Below are positions 48,505 to 60,978 of a DNA stretch of 64,000 nucleotides, in pieces. The translations under genes and the position numbers were made by a program. The stretch is from Hydractinia symbiolongicarpus (Eukaryota > Cnidaria > Hydrozoa > Anthoathecata > Hydractiniidae), in NCBI RefSeq assembly GCF_029227915.1, contig NC_079882.1:1240001-1304000 (forward strand). The letters run 5' to 3'. Below the pieces are notes generated by a model. The model saw only the letters and a program-made list of their open reading frames with translations, ran no database searches and was not told the DNA's origin. The first letter of the stretch is position 1. Each line of letters opens with the position of its first letter.

Positions 48505-49628
48505 TCAAACTGACTGACACCGTTAGAAATTCAATGAAATGTAGTTTTTGAAACTGTCGCTATTTCTCCAGCGCGCGATAACGGCTAGGATTGGTTCCAC
48601 AGTAGAAAGCTTGTTAAAAGCTATGCAACCTAGTAATCTCAGAAAGATTTCGCTAAACACATGTTGGCACCAATATGTGACCCAACCGTTGTAACTCAAA
48701 CGGTTTGAAACCGTTAGAAAGTCAATAAAGTGTAGTTTTTGAAACTGTCACTATTTTTCAGAGCGCAATTTCGGCTAGGATTGGTTCCACAGTAAAGAAT
48801 GATTTATTTATCTAAATTTTTAAATGAAGCGCTACTACAGCACACAGTGTAATTGCTGAGTTCCGGCAATCACTTCAAATTAAGAAGAATGTTTTTTCTT
48901 GGAGTCCATTGTCTCATTTATCACATTTATCAGGTCACAGTCCAAAGTTAGTTCAATTAAGTCCTACAGTCAATCGTTTCATTGTTAAAGGCCATGCAAC
49001 CTAGTAATCTCAGAAAAATATCGCTAAATACATGTTGGCACCAATATGTGACCCAACCGTTGTAACTTAAACTGACTGACACCGTTAGAAATTCAATGAA
49101 ATGTAGTTTTTGAAACTGTCGCTATTTCTCCAGCGCGCGATAACGGCTAGGATTGGTTCCACAGTAGAAAGCTTGTTAAAAGCTATGCAACCTAGTAATC
49201 TCAGAAAGATTTCGCTAAACACATGTTGGCACCAATATGTGACCCAACCGTTGCAACTCAAACGGTTTGAAACCGTTAGAAAGTCAATAAAGTGTAGTTT
49301 TTGAAACTGTCACTATTTTTCAGAGCGCAATTTCGGCTAGGATTGGTTCCACAGTAAAGAATGATTTATTTATCTAAATTTTTAAATGAAGCGCTACTAC
49401 AGCACACAGTGTAATCGCTGAGTTCCGGCAATCACGTCAAATTAAGAAGAATGTTTTTTCTTGGAGTCCATTGTCTCATTTATCACATTTATCAGGTCAC
49501 AGTCCAAAGTTAGTTCAATTAAGTCCTACAGTCAATCGTTTCATTGTTAAAGGCTATGCAACCTAGTAATCTCAGAAAAATATCGCTAAATACATGTTGG
49601 CACCAATATGTGACCCAACCGTTGTAAC
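48505..49628 (+). repeat. S-B dimer (562 bp) twice
   Basis: Monomer starts: 48505 S, 48696 B (371 bp), 49067 S, 49258 B (371 bp). Both S copies have cacagtagaaagcttg and cagaaagatttcgc with taaacacatg; both B copies have cagagcgcaatttcgg. A few private changes separate them (gtaacttaaactg at 49063, aattgctgag at 48851, ggccatgc at 48989, gttgcaactc at 49251). Confidence 0.93.
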
Positions 49629-51499
49629 TCAAACTGACTGACACCGTTAGAAATTCAATGAAATGTAGTTTTTGAAACTGTCGCTATTTCTTCAGCGCGC
49701 GATAACGGCTAGGATTGGTTCCTCAGTAAAAAGCTTGTTAAAAGCTATGCAACCTAGTAATCTCAGAAAAATATCGCTAAAAACATGTTGGCACCAATAT
49801 GTGACCCAACTGTTGTAACTCAAACGGACTGACACCGTTAGAAATTCCATGAAATGTAGTTTTTGAAACTGTCTCTATTTCTTCAGCGCGCAATTACGGC
49901 TAGGATTGGTCCCACAGTAAAAAATGACTTATTAATTTAAATTTTTAAATGAAGTGCTACTGCAGCACCCAGTGTAATCGCTGAGTTCCAGCAAACATGT
50001 CAAATTAAGAAGAATGTTATTTCTTGGAGTCCAATTGTCTTATTTATCACATTTATCAAGTCACAGTCCAAAGTTAGTTCAATTAAGTCCCACAGTCAAT
50101 CGTTTCACTGTTAAAAGCGATGCAACCTAGTAATATCAGATAAATATCGCTAAATACATGTTGGTAGGAATATGTGACCCAACCGTTGTAACTCAAACGG
50201 TTTGAAACCGTTAGAAAGTCAATAAAGTGTAGTTTTTGAAACTGTCACTATTTTTCAGCGCGCAATTTCGGCTAGGATTGGTTCCACAGTAAAGAATGAC
50301 TTATTTATCTAAATTTTTAAATGAAGCGCTACTACAGCACACAGTGTAATCGCTGAGTTCCGGCAATCACGACAAATTAAGAAGAATGTTATTTCTTGGA
50401 GTCCAGTTGTCTTATTTATCACATTTATCAAGTCACAGTCCAAAGTTAGTTCAATTAAGGCCCAAAGTGAATCGTTTCATTGTTAAAAGCGATGCAACCT
50501 AGTAATCTCAGAAACATATCGCTAAATACATGTTTGTACCAATATGTGACCCAACCGTTGTAACTCAAACGGACTGACACCGTTAGAAAGTCAATGAAAT
50601 GTAGTTTTTGAAACTGTCGCTATTTCTTCTGCGCGCGATAACGGCTAGGATTGGTTCCACAGTAAAAAGCTTGCTAAAAGCTATGCAACCTAGTAATCTC
50701 AGAAAAATTTCGCTAAATACATGTTGGCACCAATATGTGACCCAACCGTTATAACTCAAACGGTTTGAAACTGTTAGAAAGTCAATAAAGTGTAGTTTTT
50801 GAAACTGTCATTATTTTTTAGCGCGCAATTTCGGCTAGGATTGGTTCCACAGTAAAGAATGACTTATTTATCTAAATTTTTAAATGAAGCGCTACTACAG
50901 CACACAGTGTAATCGCTGAGTTCCAGCAAACATGTCAAATTAAGAAGAATGTTATTTCTTGGAGTCCAATTGTCTTATTTATCACATTTATCAAGTCACA
51001 GTCCAAAGTTAGTTCAATTAAGTCCCACAGTCAATCGTTTCACTGTTAAAAGCGATGCAACCTAGTAATATCAGATAAATATCGCTAAATACATGTTGGT
51101 AGGAATATGTAACCCAACCGTTGTAACTCAAACGGTTTGAAACCGTTAGAAAGTCAATAAAGTGTAGTTTTTGAAACTGTCACTATTTTTCAGCGCGCAA
51201 TTTCGGCTAGGATTGGTTCCACAGTAAAGAATGACTTATTTATCTAAATTTTTAAATGAAGCGCTACTACAGCACACAGTGTAATCGCTGAGTTCCGGCA
51301 ATCACGACAAATTAAGAAGAATGTTATTTCTTGGAGTCCAGTTGTCTTATTTATCACATTTATCAAGTCACAGTCCAAAGTTAGTGCAATTAAGGCCCAA
51401 AGTGAATCCTTTCATTGTTAAAAGCGATGCAACCTAGTAATCTCAGAAACATATCGCCAAATACATGTTGGTACCAATATGTGACCCAACCGTTGTAAC
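49629..51499 (+). repeat. Satellite block 14: S B B S B B
   Basis: Monomer starts: 49629 S, 49820 B, 50193 B, 50565 S, 50756 B, 51128 B. The run 49629-50564 is repeated at 54658-55593 (offset 5029). The S at 50565 has a cggactgac head from a long monomer and an S body, so it is a hybrid. The B at 50756 joins a tcaataaagtg head to the gagttccagc and gcaaacatg rear. A 9479-bp-offset match to 60.4 kb starts in this monomer. Confidence 0.9.
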
Positions 51500-54400
51500 T
51501 CAAACGGACTGACACCGTTAGAAAGTCAATGAAATGTAGTTTTTGAAACTGTCGCTATTTCTTCAGCGCGCGATAACGGCTAGGATTGGTTCCACAGAAA
51601 AGAATAACTTATTTATCTAAATTTTAAATGAAGCGCTACCACAGCGCCCAGTGTGACCGCTGAGTTCCGGCAATCACGTCAAATTAAACAGAATGTTATT
51701 TCTTGGAGTCCAATTGTCTTATTTATCACATTTATCAAGTCACAGTCCAAAGTTAGTGCAATTAAGGCCCAAAGTGAATCCTTTCATTGTTAAAAGCGAT
51801 GCAACCTAGTAATCTCAGAAACATATCGCCAAATACATGTTGGTACCAATATGTGACCCAACCGTTGTAACTCAAACTGACTGACACCGTTAGAATTTCA
51901 ATGAAATGCAGTTTTTAAAACTGTCGCTATTTCTTCAGCGCGCGATAACGGCTAGGATTGGTTCCTCAGTAAAAAGCTTGTTAAAAGCTATGCAACCTAG
52001 TAATCTCAGAAAAATATCGCTAAATACATGTTGGCACCAATATGTGACCCAACCGTTGTAACTCAAACGGTTTGACACCGTTAGAAAGTCAATGAAATGT
52101 AGTTTTTGAAACTGTCGCTATTTCTTCAGCGCGGGATAACGGCAAGGATTGGTCCCACAGAAAAGAATGACTTATTTATCTAAATTTTTAAATGAGGCGC
52201 TACCACATCGCCCACTGGGCAATCATGATAAATTAAGAAGAATGTTATTTCTTGGAGTCCAATTGTCTTATTTATCACATTTAACAAGTCACAGTCCAAA
52301 TTTATTTCAATTAAGTCCCATAGTCAATCGTTTCATTGTTAAAAGCTATGCAACCTAGTACTCTCAGAAAAATATCGCTAAATACATGTTGGCACCAATA
52401 TGTGACCCAACCGTTGTAACTCAAACTGACTGACACCGTTAGAAATTCAATGAAATGTAGTTTTTGAAACTGTCGCTATTTCTCCAGCGCGCGATAACGG
52501 CTAGGATTGGTTCCACAGTAGAAAGCTTGTTAAAAGCTATGCAACCTAGTAATCTCAGAAAAATTTCGCTAAACACATGTTGGCACCAATATGTGACCCA
52601 ACCGTTGTAACTCAAACGGTTTGAAACCGTTAGAAAGTCAATAAAGTGTAGTTTTTGAAACTGTCACTATTTTTCAGAGCGCAATTTCGGCTAGGATTGG
52701 TTCCACAGTAAAGAATGATTTATTTATCTAAATTTTTAAATGAAGCGCTACTACAGCACACAGTGTAATCGCTGAGTTCCGGCAATCACGTCAAATTAAG
52801 AAGAATGTTTTTTCTTGGAGTCCATTGTCTCATTTATCACATTTATCAGGTCGCAGTCCAAAGTTAGTTCAATTAAGTCCTACAGTCAATCGTTTCATTG
52901 TTAAAGGCTATGCAACCTAGTAATCTCAGAAAAATATCGATAAATACATGTTGGCACCAATATGTGACCCAACCGTTGTAACTCAAACTGACTGACACCG
53001 TTAGAAATTCAATGAAATGTAGTTTTTGAAACTGTCGCTATTTCTTCAGCGCGCGATAACGGCTAGGATTGGTTCCTCAGTAAAAAGCTTGTTAAAAGCT
53101 ATGCAACCTAGTAATCTCAGAAAAATATCGCTAAATACATGTTGGCACCAATATGTGACCCAACTGTTGTAACTCAAACGGACTGACACCGTTAGAAAGT
53201 CAATGAAATGTAGTTTTTGAAACTGTCGCTATTTCTTCAGCGCGCGATAACGGCTAGGATTGGTTCCACAGAAAAGAATAACTTATTTATCTAAATTTTA
53301 AATGAAGCGCTACCACAGCGCCCAGTGTGACCGCTGAGTTCCGGCAATCACGTCAAATTAAACAGAATGTTATTTCTTGGAGTCCAATTGTCTTATTTAT
53401 CACATTTATCAAGTCACAGTCCAAAGTTAGTGCAATTAAGGCCCAAAGTGAATCCTTTCATTGTTAAAAGCGATGCAACCTAGTAATCTCAGAAACATAT
53501 CGCCAAATACATGTTGGTACCAATATGTGACCCAACCGTTGTAACTCAAACTGACTGACACCGTTAGAATTTCAATGAAATGTAGTTTTTAAAACTGTCG
53601 CTATTTCTTCAGCGCGCGATAACGGCTAGGATTGGTTCCTCAGTAAAAAGCTTGTTAAAAGCTATGCAACCTAGTAATCTCAGAAAAATATCTCTAAATA
53701 CATGTTGGCACCAATATGTGACCCAACCGTTGTAACTCAAACGGTTTGACACCGTTAGAAAGTCAATGAAATGTAGTTTTTGAAACTGTCGCTATTTCTT
53801 CAGCGCGGGATAACGGCAAGGATTGGTCCCACAGAAAAGAATGACTTATTTATCTAAATTTTTAAATGAGGCGCTACCACATCGCCCACTGGGCAATCAT
53901 GATAAATTAAGAAGAATGTTATTTCTTGGAGTCCAATTGTCTTATTTATCACATTTAACAAGTCACAGTCCAAATTTATTTCAATTAAGTCCCATAGTCA
54001 ATCGTTTCATTGTTAAAAGCTATGCAACCTAGTACTCTCAGAAAAATATCGCTAAATACATGTTGGCACCAATATGTGACCCAACCGTTGTAACTCAAAC
54101 TGACTGACACCGTTAGAAATTCAATGAAATGTAGTTTTTGAAACTGTCGCTATTTCTCCAGCGCGCGATAACGGCTAGGATTGGTTCCACAGTAGAAAGC
54201 TTGTTAAAAGCTATGCAACCTAGTAATCTCAGAAAAATTTCGCTAAACACATGTTGGCACCAATATGTGACCCAACCGTTGTAACTCAAACGGTTTGAAA
54301 CCGTTAGAAAGTCAATAAAGTGTAGTTTTTGAAACTGTCACTATTTTTCAGAGCGCAATTTCGGCTAGGATTGGTTCCACAGTAAAGAATGATTTATTTA

Positions 54401-54848
54401 TCTAAATTTTTAAAATGAAGCGCTACTACAGCACACAGTGTAATCGCTGAGTTCCGGCAATCACGTCAAATTAAGAAGAATGTTTTTTCTTGGAGTCCAT
54501 TGTCTCATTTATCACATTTATCAGGTCACAGTCCAAAGTTAGTTCAATTAAGTCCTACAGTCAATCGTTTCATTGTTAAAGGCTATGCAACCTAGTAATC
54601 TCAGAAAAATATCGCTAAATACATGTTGGCACCAATATGTGACCCAACCGTTGTAACTCAAACTGACTGACACCGTTAGAAATTCAATGAAATGTAGTTT
54701 TTGAAACTGTCGCTATTTCTTCAGCGCGCGATAACGGCTAGGATTGGTTCCTCAGTAAAAAGCTTGTTAAAAGCTATGCAACCTAGTAATCTCAGAAAAA
54801 TATCGCTAAATACATGTTGGCACCAATATGTGACCCAACTGTTGTAAC
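51500..54848 (+). repeat. B-S-A-S-B-S hexamer HOR (1674 bp) twice, first block
   Basis: Unit 1 starts: 51500 B, 51872 S, 52063 A, 52421 S, 52612 B (371 bp), 52983 S. Unit 2 starts: 53174 B, 53546 S, 53737 A, 54095 S, 54286 B (372 bp), 54658 S. The unit length is 1674 bp. Marks: gtgtgaccgctgag in the first B, gaatttcaatg in the S after it, cgcgggataacggcaagg in the A, and cagtagaaagcttg in the next S. Differences between units are few: gaaatgcag at 51903 against gaaatgtag, gtcgcagtcc at 52851, and an extra a in taaaatgaag near 54412. Confidence 0.94.
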
Positions 54849-57800
54849 TCAAACGGACTGACACCGTTAGAAATTCCATGAAATGTAGTTTTTGAAACAG
54901 TCTCTATTTCTTCAGCGCGCCATTACGGCTAGGATTGGTCCCACAGTAAAAAATGACTTATTAAATTAAATTTTTAAATGAAGTGCTACTACAGCACCCA
55001 GTGTAATCGCTGAGTTCCAGCAAACATGTCAAATTAAGAAGAATGTTATTTCTTGGAGTCCAATTGTCTTATTTATCACATTTATCAAGTCACAGTCCAA
55101 AGTTAGTTCAATTAAGTCCCACAGTCAATCGTTTCACTGTTAAAAGCGATGCAACCTAGTAATATCAGATAAATATCGCTAAATACATGTTGGTAGGAAT
55201 ATGTGACCCAACCGTTGTAACTCAAACGGTTTGAAACCGTTAGAAAGTCAATAAAGTGTAGTTTTTGAAACTGTCACTATTTTTCAGCGCGCAATTTCGG
55301 CTAGGATTGGTTCCACAGTAAAGAATGACTTATTTATCTAAATTTTTAAATGAAGCGCTACTACAGCACACAGTGTAATCGCTGAGTTCCGGCAATCACG
55401 ACAAATTAAGAAGAATGTTATTTCTTGGAGTCCAGTTGTCTTATTTATCACATTTATCAAGTCACAGTCCAAAGTTAGTTCAATTAAGGCCCAAAGTGAA
55501 TCGTTTCATTGTTAAAAGCGATGCAACCTAGTAATCTCAGAAACATATCGCTAAATACATGTTGGTACCAATATGTGACCCAACCGTTGTAACTCAAACG
55601 GACTGACACCGTTAGAAAGTCAATGAAATGTAGTTTTTGAAACTGTCGCTATTTCTTCAGCGCGCGATAACGGCTAGGATTGGTTCCACAGAAAATAATA
55701 ACTTATTTATCTAAATTTTTAAATGAAGCGCTACTACAGCACACAGTGTAATCGCTGAGTTCCGGCAATCACGTCAAATTAAGAAGAATGTTTTTTCTTG
55801 GAGTCCATTGTCTCATTTATCACATTTATCAGGTCACAGTCCAAAGTTAGTTCAATTAAGTCCCACCGTCAATCGTTTCATTGTTAAAAGCTATGCAACC
55901 TAGTAATCTCAGAAAAATATCGCTAAATACATGTTGGCACCAATATGTGTCCCAACCGTTGTAACTCAAACTGACTGACACCGTTAAAAAGTCAATGAAA
56001 TGTAGTTTTTGAAACTTTCGCTATTTCTTCAGCGCGCGATAACGGCTAGGATTGGTTCCTCAGTAAAAAGCTTGTTAAAAGCTATGCAACCTAGTAATCT
56101 CAGAAAAGTATCGCTAAATACATGTTGGCACCAATATGTGACCCAACTGTTGTAACTCAAACAGTTTGACACCGTTAGAAAGTCAATGAAATGTAGTTTT
56201 TGAAACTGTCGCTATTTCTTCAGCGCGCGATAACGGATAGGATTTGTCCCACAGTAAAAAATGATTTATAAAACTAAATTTTTAAATGAAGCGCTACCAC
56301 AGCGTCCAGTGTGATCGCTGAGTTCCGGCAATCACGTCAAATTAAACAGAATGTTATTTCTTGGAGTCCAATTGTCTTATTTATCACATTTAACAAGTCA
56401 CAGTCCAAATTTAGTTCAATTAAGTCCCCCAGTCAATCGTTGCATTGTTAAAAGCTATGCAACCTAGTAATCTCAGAAAAATATCGCTAAATACATGTTG
56501 GCACCAATATGTGACCCAACCGTTGTAACTCAAACTGACTGACACCGTCAGAAATTCAATGAAATGTAGTTTTTGAAACTGTCGCTATTTCTTTAGCGCG
56601 CGATAACGGCTAGGATTGGTTCCACAGTAAAAAGCTTGTTAAAAGCTATGCAACCTAGTAATCTCAGAAAAATTTCGCTAAATACATGTCCGCACCAATA
56701 TGTGACCCAACCGTTGTAACTCAAACGGTTTGAAACCGTTAGAAAGTCAATAAAGTGTAGTTTTCGAAACTGTCACTATTTTTCAGCGCGCAATTTCGGC
56801 TAGGATTGGTTCCACAGTAAAGAATGACTTATTTATCTAAATTTTTAAATGAAGCGCTACTACAGCACACAGTGTAATCGCTGAGTTCCGGCAATCACGA
56901 CAAATTAAGAAGAATGTTTTTTCTTGGGATCCATTGTCTCATTTATCACATTTATCAGGTCACAGTCAAAAGTTAGTTCAATTAAGTCCCACAGTCAATC
57001 ATTTCATTGTTAAAAGCTATGCAACCTAGTAATCACAGAAAAATATCGCTAAATACATGTTGGCACCAATATGTGACCCAACTGTTGTAACTCAAACGGA
57101 CTGACACCGTTAGAAATTCCATGAAATGTAGTTTTTGAAACTGTCTCTATTTCTTCAACGCGCAATTACGGCTAGGATTGGTCCCACAGTAAAAAATGAC
57201 TTATTATTTTAAATTTTTAAATGAAGTGCTACTACAGCACCCAGTGTAATCGCTGAGTTCCAGCAAACATGTCATATTAAGAAGAATGTTATTTCTTGGA
57301 GTCCAATTGTCTTATTTATCACATTTATCAAGTCACAGTCCAAAGTTAGTTCAATTAAGCCCCACAGTCAATCGTTTCACTGTTAAAAGCGATGCAACCT
57401 AGTAATATCAGATAAATATCGCTAAATACATGTTGGTAGGAATATGTGACCCAACCGTTGTAACTCAAACGGTTTGAAACCGTTAGAAAGTCAATAAAGT
57501 GTAGTTTTTGAAACTGTCACTATTTTTCAGCGGGCAATTTCGGCTAGGATTGGTTCCACAGTAAAGAATGACTTATTTATCTAAATTTTTAAATGAAGCG
57601 CTACTACAGCACACAGTGTAATCGCTGAGTTCCGGCAATCACGACAAATTAAGAAGAATGTTTTTTCTTGGAATCCATTGTCTCATTTATCACATTTATC
57701 AGGTCACAGTCAAAAGTTAGTTCAATTAAGTCCCACAGTCAATCGTTTCATTGTTAAAAGCTATGCAACCTAGTAATCTCAGAAAAATATCACTAGATAC

Positions 57801-58208
57801 ATGTTGGCACCAATATGTGACCCAACTGTTATAACTCAAACGGATTGACACCGTTAGAAATTCCATGAAATGCAGTTTTTGAAACTGTCTCTATTTCTTC
57901 ATCGCGCAATTACGGCTAGGATTGGTCCCACAGTAAAAAATGACTTATTAATTTAAATTTTTAAATGAAATGCTACTACAGCACCCAGTGTAAACGCTGA
58001 GTTCCGGCAAACATGTCAAATTAAGAAGAATGTTATTTCTTGGAGTCCAGTTGTCTTATTTATCACATTTATCAAGTCACAGTCCAAAGTTAGTTCAATT
58101 AAGTCCCAAAGTGAATCGTTTCATTGTTAAAAGCGATGCAACCTAGTAATCTCAGAAACATATCGCTAAATACATGTTGGTACCAATATGTGACCCAACC
58201 GTTGTAAC
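54849..58208 (+). repeat. Satellite block 15: B-rich mix with two S
   Basis: Monomer starts: 54849 B, 55222 B, 55594 B, 55966 S, 56157 B, 56530 S, 56721 B, 57092 B, 57465 B, 57836 B. The first two copy 49820 and 50193 (offset 5029). The run 56530-57464 copies 44984-45918 (offset 11546). The B at 57836 shares cttcatcgcgc and gtaaacgctgag with the distant B at 13689, one of few links between the right domain and 10-14 kb. Confidence 0.9.
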
Positions 58209-60978
58209 TCAAAAGGACTGACACCGTTAGAAAGTCAATGAAATGTAGTTTTTGAAACTGTCGCTATTTCTTCAGCGCGCGAAAACGGCTAGGATTGGTT
58301 CCACAGAAAAGAATAATTTATTTATCTAAATTTTAAATGAAGCTCTACCACAGCGCCCAGTGGGCAATCATGACAAATTAAGAAGAATGTTATTTCTTGG
58401 AGCCCAATTTTCTCATTTATCACATTTATCAGGTCACAGTCCAAAGTTAGTTCAATTAAGTCCCAAAGTGAATCGTTTCATTGTTAAAAGCGATGCAACC
58501 TAGTAATCTCAGAAACATATCGCTAAATACATGTTGGTACCAATATGTGACCCAACCGTTGTAACTCAAACGGACTGACACCGTTAGAAATTCAATGAAA
58601 TGTAGTTTTTGAAACTGTCGCTATTTCTTCAGCGCGTAATTACGGCTAGGATTGGTCCCACAGTAAAGAATGATTTATTAAACGAAATTTTTAAATGAAG
58701 CGCTACCACAGCGCCCAGTGTGATCGCTGAGTTGAGGCAGTCACGTCAAATTAAACTGAATGTTATTTCTTGGAGTCCAATTGTCTTATTTATCACATTT
58801 AACAAGTCAAAGTCCAAAGTTAGTTCAATTAAGTCCTACAGTCAATCGTTTCATTGTTAAAGGCTATGCAACCTAGTAATCTCAGAAAAATATCGCTAAA
58901 TACATGTTGGCACCAATATGTGACCCAACCGTTGTAACTCAAACTGACTGACACCGTTAGAAATTCAATGAAATGTAGTTTTTGAAACTGTCGCTATTTC
59001 TTCAGCGCGCGATAACGGCTAGGATTGGTTCCTCAGTAAAAAGCTTGTTAAAAGCTATGCAACCTATTAATCTCAGAAAAATATCGCTAAATACATGTTG
59101 GCACCAATATGTAACCCATCTGTTGTAACTCAAATGGTTTGACACCGTTAGAAAGTCAATGGAATGTAGTTTTTGAAACTGTCACTACTTTTTCAGCGCG
59201 CAATTACGGCTAGGATTGGTTCCACAGTAAAGAATGACTTATTTATCTAAATTTTTAAATGAAGCTCTACTACAGCACACAGTGTAATTGCTGAGTTCCG
59301 GCAATCACGTCAAATTAAGAAGAATGTTTTCTTTTGGAATCCATTTTCTCATTTATCACATTTATCAGGTCACAGTCAAAAGTTAGTTCAATTAAGTCCC
59401 ACAGTCAATCGTTTCAATGTTAAAAGCTATGCAACCTAGTAATCTCAGAAAAATATCGCTAAATACATGTTGGCACCAATATGTGACCCAACCGTTGTAA
59501 CTCAAACGGACTGACACCGTTAGAAAGTCCATGAAATGTTATTTTTTGAAACTGTCTCTATTTCTTCATCGCGCAATTACGGCTAGGATTGGTCCCACAG
59601 TAAAAAATGACTTATTAATTTAAATTTTTAAATGAAATGCTACTACAGCGCCCAGTGTAAACGCTGAGTTCCCGCAAACATGTCTAATTAAGAAGAATAT
59701 TATTTCTTGGAGTCCAATTGTCTTATTTATCACAATTATCAAGTCACAGTCCAAAGTTAGTTCAATTAAGTCCTACAGTCAATCGTTTCACTGTTAAAAG
59801 CGATGCAACCTAGTAATATCAGATAAATATCGCTAAATACATGTTGGTAGGAATATGTGACACTACCGTTCTAACTCAAACGGACTGACACCGTTAGAAA
59901 GTCAATGAAATGTAGTTTTTGAAACTGTCGCTATTTCTTCAGCGCGCGATAACGGCTAGGATTGGTTCCACAGAAAAGAATAACTTATTTATCTAAATTT
60001 TTAAATGAAGCGCTACCACAACGCCCAGTGGGCAATCATGATAAATTAAGAAGAATGTTATTTCTTGGAGTCCAATTTTCTCGTTTATCACATTTATCAG
60101 GTCACAGTCCAAATTTATTTCAATTAAGTCCCACAGTCAATCGTTTCATTGTTAAAAGCTATGCAACCTAGTAATCTCAGAAAAATATCGCTAAATACAT
60201 GTTGGCACCAATATGTGACCCAACTGTTGTAACTCAAACGGACTGACACCGTTAGAAATTCCATGAAATGTAGTTTTTCAAACTGTCTCTATTTCTTCAG
60301 CGCGCAATTACGGCTAGGATTGGTCCCACAGTAAAAAATGACTTATTAATTTAAATTTTTAAATGAATTGCTACTACAGCACCCAGTGTAATCGCTGAGT
60401 TCCAGCAAACATGTCAAATTAAGAAGAATGTTATTTCTTGGAGTTCAATTGTCTTATTTATCACATTTATCAAGTCACAGTCCAAAGTTAGTTCAATTAA
60501 GTCCCACAGTCAATCGTTTCACTGTTAAAAGCGATGCAACCTAGTAATATCAGATAAATATCGCTAAATACATGTTGGTAGGAATATGTAACCCAACCGT
60601 TGTAACTCAAACGGTTTGAAACCGTTAGAAAATCAATAAAGTGTAGTTTTTGAAACTGTCACTATTTTTCAGCGCGCAATTTCGGCTAGGATTGGTTCCA
60701 CAGTAAAGAATGACTTATTTATCTAAATTTTTAAATGAAGCGCTACTACAGCACACAGTGTAATCGCTGAGTTCCGGCAATCACGACAAATTAAGAAGAA
60801 TGTTATTTCTTGGAGTCCAGTTGTCTTATTTATCACATTTATCAAGTCACAGTCCAAAGTTAGTGCAATTAAGGCCCAAAGTGAATCCTTTCATTGTTAA
60901 AAGCGATGCAACCTAGTAATCTCAGAAACATATCGCCAAATACATGTTGGTACCAATATGTGACCCAACCGTTGTAAC
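58209..60978 (+). repeat. Satellite block 16: A B S B B A B B
   Basis: Monomer starts: 58209 A (357 bp), 58566 B, 58939 S, 59130 B, 59502 B (374 bp), 59876 A, 60234 B, 60607 B. This mixed block includes copies that resemble those at 12-14 kb (cccaaagtgaatcg with cagaaacatatcgc at 58209; cttcatcgcgc at 59502), so older sequence types survive here. The 374-bp copy owes its extra base to a longer t-run (gttattttttgaaac). Confidence 0.9.
59876..60233 (+). repeat. Reference type A monomer (358 bp)
   Basis: A representative of the class without the 15-bp segment. The A-defining point is between 60030 and 60031, where cccagtg runs straight into ggcaatcatg; this creates an 11-bp dyad, gccca-g-tgggc, at 60023-60033. 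Other A copies have gccca-c-tgggc. The usual A tail is gcgatgcaacctag followed by atcagataaatatcgc and ggtaggaatatg, but this copy has the alternative tail with ctcagaaaaatatcgc and ggcaccaatatg, so head and tail variants recombine freely. Type A monomers can hold a 63-69 codon open frame; I regard it as incidental. Confidence 0.9.

Noticed and set aside
49110-49304. 64-codon frame spanning an S monomer and the next junction (a similar case at 32172-32375)
   Set aside because: It crosses a monomer boundary and occurs in a chance combination of variants; neighbouring copies are closed.
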